Both the position numbers and the translations under genes were made by a program. From Diplolepis rosae (Eukaryota > Arthropoda > Insecta > Hymenoptera > Diplolepididae): DNA of 64,000 nt. The DNA is taken from assembly GCA_030998225.1 (NCBI GenBank), contig JAPYXD010000522.1, forward strand, positions 3,100,001 through 3,164,000. Direction: 5' to 3'. Shown here piece after piece: positions 23,133 through 34,507 of this stretch (the stretch's first letter is position 1; the number at the start of each line of letters is the position of its first letter). A model generated the notes under the pieces. The model made no database searches, had not been told where the DNA came from, and saw only the letters and a program-made list of their open reading frames with translations.

Positions 23133-24716
23133 CTAGGGTGTTTGATATTAAAGTTATAAAATGAACAAGAATTTTTTTTGGGAAAAATCGGTTTTATTTC
23201 TTTATGTATCCTCATTTTAGCTTGATACAACTAGGCCAACCATCTTTCAATTTTTCTATGCCTTCGAAATGATACGATTTATTAAACCCTTCAAAATACT
23301 CCACTGTTTTGACACTTCACGTGATTCCGGAGTATAATAGTGGATCCCTGTTTCAACCATCATCATAAATCGAAGCAAAAACTCCTGGATTGCGGTTAAA
23401 ACAGGCCAAATTTTTCTTTGAAATGGTCACACGAATGGGTTTTTGGTCAAGCTTTCTCATGCACAAATTCGTATACAAAATATTGGCCATACGCTCAGTT
23501 AAGATGGATATGATCTCAGCTATCTCACACACTTTCGGGTCATTAAAAAGAATATCATGAATTTGATTGAACATTTATAGTGTAGTGATCTCATTTGATC
23601 TACCTGGACTTGGTATGATTTCTGTGCTCGTACGACCACAACGAAATTCGGTAAACCACTTCTGAACTATTGATGGGCGATACGTCGGAAAGTATCGATA
23701 ATTCGTATCGATACGTATCGGTTGTGTTTGTATCGATACGCAGAAAAAATCAAATAAAAGTATCGATATAGTTGTATTGATACACATATTTCAATCAATA
23801 TTTGCAAATATCACACGAACTTATAGATACTTTAAGGATATGATTATTTAACGTAGTCGTACCGAAATTTTGCATAATCTTTACAGGTCATCAAATTTAT
23901 AATCATTAATTTAATTTCAATATTTCGAGCTGTGAAATGATTGAACATTTTTAGATCCACCTTTGAAGTCTTCAGTCTTGAGGAATAAATGTATTACAGT
24001 TTTATCGCATTTATAGATCTTAAATTAATATCGAGAATTTTTCAGTCAACTCTGTACTCTAGTGTCGGTATTTCAACAGTATATTCATAAAAAAACAGAA
24101 ATTCCTTTTCAAAACGGTCATTCAAAGAAAATGAACAACAAATTTAAGATATTTTAACTGTCAATAAATTCGTATATTCATTATATGTTATATGTGATGT
24201 TTATTATTGCGAAAATATATCGTATTTTACAATTTTACTTTTTATGACATTTACGACTTTCCGGATTTTCCCACCACTAACATTGCACTTAAATTAGCGT
24301 ATCGATACAGGCTAACAGTATCGATAGTTCCAAATATCGGGTATGATAATATCGATACAAAATATCGAAGTATTGGTTCAAAATTATCGATACTGTATCG
24401 CCCATCAATATTCTGAACCACTCCATGCGACGGAGCAGAGTCCGAATAATATTTATCAAGCTTGGCCCTGGTTTCAAATAAGGTTTTTTACGCAAAAAGT
24501 AGTGTTAAATCAACACACAAAATTCATTTTTTTCCATCTGTGCAAGAAATTCGGAGGTTGGTTGTTTTCAGACACTGTAACTTGTAAACGATTTAATGAA
24601 TTTGACTCAAATTTTGACAGAAGAGGTTCGAAGGATGGAACTTGTCAACAATAATAGCCGTTTGTTATAAATGGTGACCCGTCATAAAAATATTACCTAA
24701 ATATCAAACACCCTAG
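23133..24716 (-). mobile_element. Mellifera-type mariner with a nested hAT-like element (block A)
   Basis: Perfect terminal CTAGGGTGTTTGATATT repeats are flanked by TA (23131-23132, 24717-24718). Minus-strand transposase pieces include [15 protein letters not shown] (23640-23680), the N-terminal DNA-binding module of mellifera-subfamily mariners, and a following HTH region (23353-23574). The catalytic domain is missing. A 743-bp element (23668-24410) splits the N-terminal module. Block B has the same insertion at 62222-63248 with the left TIR lost. It lies just upstream of exon 4. Confidence 0.88.
23668..24410. mobile_element. hAT-like non-autonomous element
   Basis: Terminal TATTGATGGGCGATAC and its inverse are flanked by an exact 8-bp duplication, TTCTGAAC (23660-23667 and 24411-24418), the hallmark of hAT insertion. 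Subterminal regions are packed with TATCGATA-type motifs (23692-23770, 24298-24395). No ORF. It is absent from the block B copy of the mariner, so it inserted after the duplication. Confidence 0.85.
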
Positions 24717-24737
24717 TACGTTCCAGCGACATAACAG

Positions 24738-24918
24738 TGAAAGGTTCTTGAAATATGCCTATATACTCCTTATTTTAAAAATGCGAAAAAATTTGCGTTT
24801 TCATACCTGTAAAGTTTTATAATCTGGTGTAACTATAATTTTTTGAAAAAGTGTTCGATGTGTTGAAAATAATAATTTTAAATGCTTTTAAGGATGATAT
24901 GGGCAGTCCGATATTGAT

Positions 24919-24920
<2 letters not shown>
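24738..24920 (+). pseudogene. SPH copy A, remnant of exon 4
   Basis: The presumed acceptor is ATAACAG before 24738. The fifth codon is TGA (24749-24751) where copy B has TGG. The later segment from 24849 matches copy B through the active-site loop (DDMGSP, Ser195 position Met) and then ends at the (TA)n tract. It is a decayed terminal exon. Confidence 0.7.

Positions 24921-24921
<1 letters not shown>

Positions 24922-24964
<43 letters not shown>
24922..24964. repeat. (TA)n microsatellite
   Basis: About 43 bp of TA repeats replace the last part of exon 4. In copy B the homologous shorter TA tract (63559-63574) lies just after the stop codon, so the deletion in A probably joined GGTA in the exon to this tract. 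Confidence 0.85.
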
Positions 24965-24966
<2 letters not shown>

Positions 24967-24999
24967 TTCAAGCCATTTTAAAATTGAAAATTAATAATA

Positions 25000-26332
25000 T
25001 ATTTCTTATACTGACGTGTATTATATTATAAGATTAGAAATTATTTAATTTGGGCAATTTTGCAGTTTTATGCAACGGTTTAGTAGCCTATGATTTACTG
25101 TGATCGAGTGGAAATAAGCAGCCCGTTTGCTGATTCGGTGTTTCTTTCTGTATATACAATAGTTACAACGAATAATTAAAATAATTTCGTGTCAATGTCA
25201 TTCTAAATTTTTTTCCGCAATGTAATTTGAAAAATTATAATATACATAAGTTTTAGTTTAAAGAAATTAAAAATTTACGGCATGCTGTCAGAATTCTCAT
25301 AGTTAAACTTCTCTGTGCCAAGGGCAGACTTTTCTGGAAACTGCATAAAGCAGCTTCCTATTCAGTCAAGTTCCTCCCCATACTTCTCCATATTCGACCC
25401 TTCGGTGGCTTGGGCGATCCAAGCGGCCATCAAAGCTCAGGAGGTAGCACATCGTCGTGCTTTGGAATTACTGGCTCTGACTAAGGTGCACGTATCCACA
25501 CCCATGACGCAAGAGTGTATTCACTCACCTCTTCCATCATCTGTTTGCCTAAGGTAAATGGTATCATTCACCTTAGGGATATTCTTACTTGTTTTCCTTC
25601 ATTTTGAGTACCCTGATGATGAATTGTCAGTTTCTTCCGTGTTTTCTGTCTCTTACCTTATTCATGACTTAATTCCATCTTAATTGGCCTATCCTTCTTA
25701 ACCTAATTTTATAGTCTATGCAATTTACTCATTTGTTATTTTATTTTCAGTCCCGAAGCATGAGGAGGGAATGTTGTCGACAATGAACACGATCCTGCAC
25801 CCCAGTTATTATTAGATTTAGCATTCAAAATATTATATATTTTAGGAATAGGCTTAATTAAGTAGTTTATATTATTTATCTCATGCTGACGATAGTTATA
25901 TAATAATGTTATTTGTGAAAAGTTCGTTCTTGCCTTACTAAATAAGTTTGCATCAAGAGTTTGTATAAGAGATTGGCAGATAGGGTTATTACAATATTGT
26001 TTATCTTTCCTTTTTAATGATAGAATCTCCTCTGCCAGTCTCTTTGATTTTCGAGTTTTTGGTTTCCTTTCTTAATTTAATTCCTTATCATATTAACATA
26101 TTTGTAATTAATAAATATATGCATTAATAATGCCAGATCTTCGAATTAGTGTCATCATGGATCCTAATTCTGCATGATGACCGTAATTAAAAATTCTGGG
26201 TGACTATGGGATGGTTATTTTACTTTTCGCACTTAGTGACCCATATTTCTTTATACCATTTTGCTCTTATTTTATTTGATTTATTGACCAATTTGCAGGT
26301 TAGGTAAGGTGCTACATGCTTATCGATTGACC
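25000..26332 (+). other. Spacer with possible LTR start
   Basis: To about 25340 it matches block B (63600-63960). An 80-codon frame at 25315-25557 has an Ala/Gln-rich helix (AIQAAIKAQEVAHRRALELL) but no recognised domain. GAGGAGGGAA followed by TGTTGTCGACAATGAAC (25763-25789) looks like a polypurine tract and LTR start, as in BEL/Pao or gypsy elements. A paired LTR is not found in the window. The remainder is AT-rich and featureless. Confidence 0.3.
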
Positions 26333-26734
26333 ACACGGAGAAAAGAGTGCATTGCTGACGCGTGCACGGGACACAATTCAAACGTGTTCATTATTAAACA
26401 TGGCGTTGGACCCGTACTGTCAACGGGCTGACACAGCTGATGCGTGTCCGCACATGGAGCAGCCATGCACTGGACATGCTATACTATGCTATATTCATTT
26501 TCATGAAAATGATCGCGCGCACGGCGTGGAAGTATTTGGGCACTGCTCTGCCGTGTCTGCACACGGCTCTGCTGTGGAAAAGCATAGAGTGTCCGGTGCA
26601 TGGCTGCTCCGTGCGCGGAAACACATGAGCCGTGTCAGCCCGTTGACACTACGGGTCCAACGCCATATTTAATAAGGAACACGTCTGAATCGTGTCCCGT
26701 GCACGTTTCAGCAATGCTCTCTGTTCTCCGTGCA
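26333..26734. mobile_element. GC-rich foldback element
   Basis: Long inverted arms (about 190 bp each) meet near 26510. The left arm has CACGGAGAAAAGAG, GTGCACGGGACACAAT, GGCGTTGGACCCGTA and ACGGGCTGACAC, all repeated in inverse order on the right. The ORFs within come only from the palindrome. The CACGGAGAA terminus resembles two other foldbacks here (33381, 39004). Confidence 0.75.
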
Positions 26735-27413
26735 GATAGAATAATTTATAACTGAGAATTTATGATTCTTTGGGTTGTGTTCAACTTAATTTATTACCCT
26801 TATCTGATCTCACCAATGAATGACTCCATTAACCCTTTGAGGGGTAGCGTATCATATATGATACCCTAAACTTTTTTCAGTTTTTTATCCATACTGCGAG
26901 CGTTTTCAGCTCAATCGCTTTCGAATAGACTTTTACACCATCATTAGTACTTAGGCTTCGTAATGCTTTGATTAAAAGTTTGGAAATTTATTTATTTAAG
27001 GGGAGATGGTGGTCTAGAATTTTCAAAAAATCGATTTTTTTTTTGATATTTCGAAAGTATAGTTCTTTAAGAACATACTGGGGTCATTCTATTTCAGATC
27101 AGGCAGGTCAGTCCCGACCATGTTATTGTTTTGCTTCATTTTTTTATAATGAATTCTACATACAATTCTAAAAGACACGTATTTTTTCTTTTCGCTGAAA
27201 AAATCGATTTTTTCGATCAGCAGCTGTTTGAAAGTTAACTGTAAGAATAGATGTGTAACCGTAATCCGTTGAGAATTTTTTTTTAAAACATCGTAACTTC
27301 CACAAAAATTAACGGATTTTGACTAATTTTTTTTAGAAAGATTCGTGATTGAATAACCTTTAAGATTCACTAGTAGTAAGCTCGCTTTTTAACAAGATGC
27401 AATATTTATTGTC

Positions 27414-28046
27414 GTAATAATAAAATGAGAAAAAAAAATTCATACACAAAAATTTTAAACTTCATCATTTTTTTCTTACAATTTTTTTTTATCGTGTAGC
27501 ATGGTCTTGACAATATTTGATCAAAATTTCAACACTCCGAAATAGTTTTGTTTGTAAATGAGATTTTTTTTCGGAAATTGGTAATGTGTCATATTTTAGC
27601 GGTTTAGGTGCAATTTTTATTACTATTAATTCATCATTATACCTTGAAAGTTGATTTGCGCGATGAAATTGAATATATTATACTAAATATTTACTGTTTT
27701 GGAAATTCTTGACGAAAAAATGTGATAGCAGTAATCACAAATTTCATCGCCGTGATGCGCATTTACGTGAGGAAGAACAAATTGCAACGAAAAAGATAAT
27801 TCGTACAATTTTAAAAATTTTCTTTTAGTAATAAAAATTGCACCTAAACCGCTAAAATATGACACATTACCAATTTCCGAAAAAAAAATTCTCATTTACA
27901 AACAAACTGTTTCGGCGTGTTGAAATTTTGATCAAATATTGTTAAGACCATGCTACACGATGAAAAAAAATGTGGAAGAAGAAAAAGATGATGAAGTTTA
28001 AAATTTTTGTGTTTGAAATTTTTTTTCTTATTTTATTATTACATCT
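27414..28046. repeat. Long palindrome inside the Kolobok element
   Basis: 27414-27640 is the inverse of 27815-28046 with high match, through ATCGTGTAGCATGGTCTTGA and GGTTTAGGTGCAATTTTTAT. It may be a nested foldback insertion or part of the transposon's own subterminal structure. Confidence 0.8.
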
Positions 28047-28271
28047 TATTATTATTACATCTTCATTTATTAAAATCAATAAAAACCCGAAAATTTGTTT
28101 TTTGGCCCTAAGCTCTCTTTCTCCATTCCACGTCACATATATTGTATATGTTTATAAAAATGGATAAGAAACAGGGGAAATTCAGTTAAAAAAGACCTTG
28201 TTATAAAGCTAAAAAAAGGGGAATTCAGAGGTAATTGGTGTTCCGCTGAAAAAAATACTGATTGCACGAGC

Positions 28272-29962
28272 ATGTCGGCAAAAAAATTAAAAACTACTGA
28301 AGATCTAGATGTAAATGTGAACCCGAGTTTTAATTATTGTATTTTTGAGTTTAGTGCAGTATTTTTTCAATCGCAACAATTATCAAAGTGTAAAGACTGT
28401 AATGGTGAAGTGATTTTTAGTAAAAATGGACAACGTGGGTTATGATTTAAACTTTCAGTGAAGTGTAAATGCAAAGAAACTTTAATTCTATCTTCTCCAT
28501 TTATTGATAAAGCCTTTGAAATTAACCACCGGTTAGTTTTTGCGATGGTAATTCTTAGAGTTGGTTTTGAAGGCATAAGAAACTTTTGCGGATTGATGGA
28601 TCTCGGGCAGGGTATCTGTAATAGCATTTATTACAGCATCGTTAACTATGTGAAAATTGCAGCAGAAGCCGTCTCCAAAATAGTTTTTTAAAAAGCAGTA
28701 AAAGAAGAGATGGGAATGAATGAAGAAGAAGGACATGCCGCTGATGAACTGATGGTGTCTGGTGATGGTTCTTGGACAAGACGTGGTTTTTCATCTCTTC
28801 TTGGAATTGTTTCATTGATTGGAAAGTACATCAACAAGCTTTTGGACGTTGTTGTCAAAAGCAGTGTATACAGAGGCTGTTCAAGTTGGACCGGGAAAAC
28901 AGATACTGTTGAATATGGAGCGTGGTATGATGATCGTCAAGAGCACTGTGAAGCTAATCATGAAGGTAGCTCCGGTAAAATGGAGGTGGATGGGATAATA
29001 GAAATGTTCCAGAGGTCTGAGGAATTATACAACGTCAAATACGCAAATTATATTGGAGACGGAGACACAAAAACTTTTAAATCTTTGATCGATGTAAATC
29101 CATACGGTGACGATTTAGTTGTTCGCAAAAGTGAGTGTGTTTTGCACGTCAAAAAACGTCTTTATAAACGTGGTACTGAAGCCAAAAAAAAATATGCGCA
29201 ACTTCAAAAGGCCAAAAAGCAATTATCGGAGAAGGAAGAAAATAAAAAAGTGACAAAAACTAGCGGCAAAAAAAATGAAGAAATCAAGAGCAAAAAATTG
29301 ACAAATAAAATACTGCAAGAGCTTTCTACATACTACGGCTTAGCAATTCGTCGACATCCGTATTCACTTAAAGACATGAAAAAAGAAATATGGGCAGGAT
29401 TCTATCATAAAATCTCGACTGATAAAAAACCGCAAAACTCATACTGTCCGGCAGGTCCCGAGTCTTGGTGTAAATGTCGTAAAAATTAAGCTGAAGGTAC
29501 TTTGAATACCTTCGAGCATCCACCTGCTCTAGATAATGAAGTACAAGAGATATTAAAGCCGATTTATGAGGAATTAACTGCAGACAATTTGTTGGAAAGA
29601 TGTCTCGGCAGTAATACTCAAAACAACAACGAAAGTTTTAATCCTTGTGTTTGGCAACTTGCGCCAAAACATCAATTTGCATGGAAAAAATTGTGGAAAT
29701 TGCAACATATTGTGCTGCTTGTACATTCAATGAAGGTTTTGCAGCTACCCTGAAAATAACAGAAGTAATGGGCATTACTATCGGTCCAAAAGCAGTACAA
29801 TTTTCCCGAGAACGTGACGCACGGCGAGTGTACAAAGCCGGATTTCAGAGCACTAGTGACTCTAAAGAGGCTAGGTCAGCTCGAAAAAAAGCTAAATCAG
29901 AGGAAGCAGAAGAACATGAACGAACCGAAGGAATATTGTATGGTGCTGATATCGCAGATTAA
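28272..29962 (+). pseudogene. Kolobok transposase (Mutator-like RNase H fold), broken
   Basis: The protein resembles the transposase family found with TTAA-flanked Kolobok elements in arthropods. A Cys-containing N-terminal part (CKDCNGEVIFSKNG near 28390) and HRLVFAMVILRVG precede the catalytic core, with VSGDGSWTRRGFSSLLG (first acidic residue, 28755), CEANHEGSSGKMEVDGI (28950) and YIGDGDTKTFKSL (second acidic residue, 29056). NPYGDDLVV, the Lys-rich insert, YYGLAIRRHP and SYCPAGPESWCKC follow, then FEHPPALDNEV, NNNESFN and a C-terminal region to 29962. In-frame stops at 28446-28448, 28689-28691 and 29487-29489 and a frameshift near 29680 inactivate it. The start was taken at the first Met in frame with the N-terminal Cys motif. 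Confidence 0.85.
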
Positions 29963-30566
29963 CTGCAAGTATATGTTCATAAAAAATTTCTCGAAAATAT
30001 GCATACCTAAAACTTTAAACTCATTTTTCTCGAAGTCACTTTTTTCTGTACGGCGCAGGTAAAAAAAACTATTCATCCGATTGATCTCAAATTTTAACAT
30101 GTTATTAATTACACCACTGGCTATGGCACGTAGTAAAAAAAAAATTTTATTTTGATAACTTCTTATTTTTTACGTTAAAAAACAACCTGGAAAATTGCCT
30201 GTTTTCAGTACTCAAATTTCAAAATCACGCCATTTCTTCAAAAAAAATTTTTTGTTTTTTTTCTGGTACCAGACATAGCTACAGTCGTACAGATTAATAA
30301 TTTGTTTGGTTTTTATTTTTCAAATGGGTAGACGATCCAAAATCACCTGCGCCACCCGGGTCTACTTTTTTGAGCCAGTCATCTTTAGTGCAATTTTAAA
30401 AATAATTAAAAATTTTTTTTTATGATTATACCAATGATTTTGTATGTTAAATATGTAGTATAATATATGTGCAAAGTTTTAATATTGTTGTTTATTATTA
30501 TCACTTTCATAAAAAATCCCGAAAATGCCCCAAATTTACTAGCTCTAGACCACCATCTCCCCTTAA

Positions 30567-31500
30567 TTATTTATAAACAATCGAAGACGGAAAATTTTCA
30601 ATTTTATCGCATAAATTCGGCTAAATATGGCTAAACCATATACTCGCCTGATTGTTCTGTGGGTGTGGTCCCGAAGTTACTATCAACTTTTCATCCATAA
30701 ACAGTGCGACAAATGAGTTTCGAGACTAGCCATGGAAAACACCATTGAAACAAGATATCTGAATATTTTTCGATTTTTTTATTCAAAATATTTTCCTCCA
30801 GTTTCAATTCACTTGTTACAGCGATTCATAGGTGATTCGAATACGTGTTCTAGCGCATTTTGTGGAATTGCCTCTAGTAATCGTGTTGTAGCTGTTTTGA
30901 TGGTTGAATTGTCATTGAAAAAACATTAACACACAGATTTAATCTCAAGCCAAAAATTGACGAAAAATGAGTGAAGTGTGTCTTAGTGCATCATCATGCA
31001 ACAGAGACCAGGTCTCTGGATCACGATATTCGTGTCGAATACAACGGATTCTGGCCATCAGACAGATCAAAACTTCGAGATAATATGCGCCAGTAATAGC
31101 TCAGCCAGTTGGAACGAATAAATCACGTACTTTTTCGACCATTTCAGATGCCCGAGCTGAAATTGGCCTTCCTTCACAAATATCAGCTTCTAACCTCTCT
31201 CTGCCTTCCAAAAAAGGTTTATGCCACAGAAAAATATTTGCTCTACTCAAACAATCATCGCCGCACACTTGCTGCATCAACCAGAATGTTTCTGATGCAT
31301 TTTTAATAAGTTTTGCGTAAAATTTAATAAATTCTCTTTGTTTTAAGTTAGTATTTCAACATCGACAAAAATTTATTTATCTACCGATTGAAGGAAAACT
31401 GGTATTACCGGAAACAGGGATGTCACAGCTTTCAAACACCGGTCTAAACACATAGATGGCGCTAGTAGTCACTCAAATATGGTTCGAGTCTCCGAACTTA
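30567..31500 (-). other. Possible DDE-transposase relic
   Basis: Minus-strand frames around 30740-30930 contain TRLLEAIPQNALEHVFESPM and ETGGKYFE, which resemble the end of mariner-type transposases (helical tail then GxYFE). No TIR or catalytic motif can be confirmed. Otherwise the stretch is non-coding. Confidence 0.3.
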
Positions 31501-31524
31501 TTTGTCACACTGTGTATTCACTAA

Positions 31525-31782
31525 TCACCCTAACTTTAGATTTCTAAATATGAGACATGAATTAAGGAAATCACTGAAGACAGTTTGATCACTTTTAATC
31601 GATTTTATTTTTTTTTCCAAAAAGTCATCAAGTATTCCATATTCATTTAGTAATTTTTTTAGCGAAATGAGCTTTCCGGAAAATAGGATCTCAGACAAAT
31701 GAATACTTTTACTGCACACATATGACAAAACAATTTGGTCGAAAAAAATAAGTCTCCTTGATTCCTTATTTTTTATATGCAT
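31525..31782 (-). CDS. Unidentified minus-strand frame
   Basis: An 85-codon frame with hydrophobic/charged alternation (SIHLSEILFSGKLISLKKLL). No family is recognised. It lies downstream, on the same strand, of the exon-like segments at 32468-32622 and 32735-32850 and might be a further exon of one gene. It could equally be chance in AT-rich sequence. Confidence 0.2.
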   Translation of the reverse strand: MHIKNKESRRLIFFDQIVLSYVCSKSIHLSEILFSGKLISLKKLLNEYGILDDFLEKKIKSIKSDQTVFSDFLNSCLIFRNLKLG

Positions 31783-32467
31783 TACTGGCAGTTACATTTT
31801 GTATCAGAATAAAGCCCTTGACTCTGTAACAAAAAAAAAATTATAATCGATTAAACCTTATTCAGAGGTTATTCATTGAAAATTGAATTTTTAACAGCGT
31901 ATATTGTGAATAACGATAAGCGGCCCCACGCTCGAAAAAACGAAAGAGTAGAAAAATAAAAACCGCGAAATTTCGTTACTGAAAAATCCATGTTTTTCAA
32001 TACTGAACTCGTCGTAAAAAATTCATTTTTCAACATATTTACACAAATTTCATACACTTTTATTCGGGAGGCTCTAGCAAAAACAACGTTGTGAAAAAAT
32101 TAATATAAAGTTAATTATAAATCAATGTTTTTTCAATACGTATAAAAAACCATGTTTTTCGAGTTTCGCATTAAAAAAGTGTTGACGGAAGTTCAATCCG
32201 CAAGAAAATTTCTGGGTTCTCTATGCCCGTTAGTTTACTGTCGAACTTTTCGAAAAGTATGAGCTCCATAATGTCTCTATAAAAAAACAGCGAGATGACA
32301 CAAGCGCACGGCGCATTACGATTGCTTTTTCGAGAAATGCACTCATGCAAACATGCTTCGATACCCGCACATGCCGGTTATTGTATGAACGAGCTCATAT
32401 TAGTTCTAGAAATTTCCTTACAAATTACTACGAATGAAAGCATATTATATCAAGGTGATATACCTTT

Positions 32468-32622
32468 AATTCATTTTTAACTGATTCAAAAATGATATTA
32501 GTTTTTCGACAGAAGATATGTGTGTTCCCAGTAAGAATACCTTGACCTTTTACCTCGAACTCATCACAAATGGCTACAATTTTGTTAGACATGAATAAAG
32601 GGCTGCTTTTCCAGACATAATT
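32468..32622 (-). CDS. Putative exon of an unidentified gene
   Basis: On the minus strand ATATACATTTCAG precedes AATTATGTCTGG, and the open segment NYVWKSSPLFMSNKIV ... NIIFESVKNELK ends at a possible donor GTATAT. Composition looks more protein-like than the surrounding sequence. No homology is recognised. Confidence 0.3.
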
Positions 32623-32734
32623 CTGAAATGTATATAAAAGAATATGATAATAGAATATATAATGTATCAAAAGTGTTTTTGATTCATTAAAAATAAATAT
32701 ACAAATAAATATCCGAAGGAAATCTCGCTTATAA

Positions 32735-32850
32735 TCTTCTAGTGAGTTGGACGAACTTGGTTCGAGTCTACGAAGCCAATCGGAAAATGACGGAAGCACT
32801 CGAATGACAATCTGAAACGAATTATTTAAAAAACCGAGAATGAATGTTTC
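32735..32850 (-). CDS. Putative exon with a second copy at 39835-39950
   Basis: The minus strand reads IVIRVLPSFSDWLRRLEPSS then SNSLEDYKRDFLR after an acceptor ATAATTCGTTTCAG. The same acceptor and exon, with stops, recur at 39835-39950. Conservation of the splice acceptor and the coding look suggest a real gene exon of unknown function. The donor is unclear. Confidence 0.35.
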
Positions 32851-33380
32851 GATTTTTCCTTCCATTCTGTCTGAATCTACTTCTATTCTAAAGTCATTCT
32901 GAATGATTCCACTTCTATTCCAACTTTTCCTGCAATATTTTGGCCAAAATATTTATAATAGTCTCTGAAACATGTAGAAGACAAGTTAGTTTTTTATTAT
33001 TGACTGAATTTGAATTCAAACTCAATTACTATAAACTTTGCATGAAACCAAAGCGTTTAGAAAAACTACACCAGGAAATGTTTTTAGAAAAAAAGATCTT
33101 GTGAAATTTTATTCAAATGTTATTTTTCCTTTTTCAGAGATTCGAAAAGCTCACTGAACCTTCAAATTGCAATGAAAACATTTTAATATATTTCATGGAT
33201 TTTTTTTCAGAGTAAATTAAACTTTTTAAACTAGCAAATTGATCAAAATGTTTCAAATTTTCTTTCCTGTTCAGTATAAACTAAAAGTCTAATATCATCA
33301 CAAAAAAAATTATATTTCTCTAAAATTTTTATAAGTACCTTCTTTAGATTTAATTCAATCAATTTTATTTTTGTTTATTG

Positions 33381-33954
33381 CACGGAAAGAAAATCCTTAC
33401 TAAAATAGCACTGAGGATTCCCATGCTCCTAGAGCGTGAACAAACCGTACTATAAAGGTACGACCAGTGCGTTGGTAGTATGACAGAGAGTCGTGAAAAA
33501 TTGGTACTCCATCTTTACTATTATAGTTTAGGTTCGATACATCCAGAGTAGCGATACCGTACTAAATGAGTATGGCCATTCGCTTGCTTCAGTTGCACAA
33601 GCCCCATGCTGTTTGGGCATAAGTTTCGTGCAGCCACGGTTGAATTCCCCGCCCAGTTTCATCTTTGATATTTTACATTTTCCCGAGTTCCATGCCCAAA
33701 AAGCATGGGCTTCGAGCATTCGGAGTACGGCAAGTTACGTGAACCCAGTTTACGACATCTATCCTATTTGCGCATCAAATCGAAGCGATTAAATTAAATA
33801 AGTGTCGCTTTCGTGGCACGTGAACGAGCGGCGCTCCAAGCGCATGGTTTCGAGCATTTGTTTCATGTTCGCGGTGTTACTGAAGCACGTTAAATTACCG
33901 TACATTAATAGTACCCGCGTCCATGCTCATATAATAAAGATATTCTTTCCGTGT
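33381..33954. mobile_element. Non-autonomous TIR element
   Basis: CACGGAAAGAAAATCCTTA at the left matches the inverse of the right end CACGGAAAGAATATCTTTA. The interior has short palindromic stretches with GTAC and CCATGC but no coding frame. Confidence 0.45.
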
Positions 33955-34507
33955 GTCCATTTACACGTATGTATACCGTTTATTTTTCTTTTACTCCGAG
34001 CATCTCTGAACGTGCTGCATCGGGATACAGCCATCTCAAGCAGAATACTGTTTTCTCTTCACACGATACCTCAGGCGTAAATTGTTTCAAGTGAAGAAAA
34101 AGTATTTTCGTTCACCCAACACCGAAAGTTAGCCTTATCGATATCGTTTTACGTGCAGAAAGTTGATTCTTCCAAACTAGTGCAGTAAAATTTTAAGTTT
34201 TCAGAAAATCTACTTTCCGCGCGCAAAACGATACCGAGTTGGCTAACTTTCGATATACATCGAATAAAAAATATCGTTCGTATTACGTGCGAAACGTATT
34301 TTAACGCGCGAGCGAGACGCGAGTCGCTCCTGCATTAAGATACGCCTTTCCGCACTTGATACAAAATATACTATTTCACAAATCCTAATGCAAAATTTCA
34401 CCTGTCGATACTTGTTGGGCGATGAGAAAGTAGCGAAATGTAGCCCTGCTTTTACATAGGTGACAAAATGAAAGTGGACAGTGGTACATAAGTACTTTTT
34501 CTAATGC
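33955..34507. other. Non-coding stretch
   Basis: No coding frame or repeat boundary is recognised. It contains two related, oppositely oriented pieces around AAGTTAGCC (34128) and GGCTAACTTTCG (34241), a weak inverted repeat of about 70-bp spacing. Confidence 0.35.

Larger units (their letters stand above)
3133..24920 (+). pseudogene. Serine-protease homolog copy A (partial, broken)
   Basis: Three exons of a chymotrypsin-family homolog are arranged as in copy B: exon 2 at 3133-3482, exon 3 at 13679-13964 and a remnant of exon 4 at 24738-24920. Exon 1 with the signal peptide would lie about 3 kb left of the window. Exons 2 and 3 are open and keep their splice sites. In the terminal exon the fifth codon, Trp in copy B, is TGA; an extra stretch near 24793-24848 disrupts the reading; and after the active-site region (DMGSP) the sequence runs into a TA microsatellite that removes the C-terminal 40 residues or so. 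I infer that copy A cannot make the full domain, although a truncated secreted product is not excluded. Confidence 0.75.
27000..30562 (+). mobile_element. Kolobok-superfamily DNA transposon
   Basis: TIRs GGGGAGATGGTGGTCTAGA are perfect and flanked by TTAA on each side (26996-26999, 30563-30566), the Kolobok target duplication. The interior carries a decayed transposase gene (28272-29962) and a long subterminal palindrome (27414-28046). It is a nearly full-length element of 3.56 kb. Confidence 0.9.

Noticed and set aside
26352..26672. A 106-codon frame in the GC-rich segment
   Set aside because: It lies entirely inside a foldback element, and its two halves are reverse complements of each other.
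26828..26860. TTAACCCTTTGAGGGG as a piggyBac end
   Set aside because: No matching inverted end with TTAA was found in the surrounding sequence.
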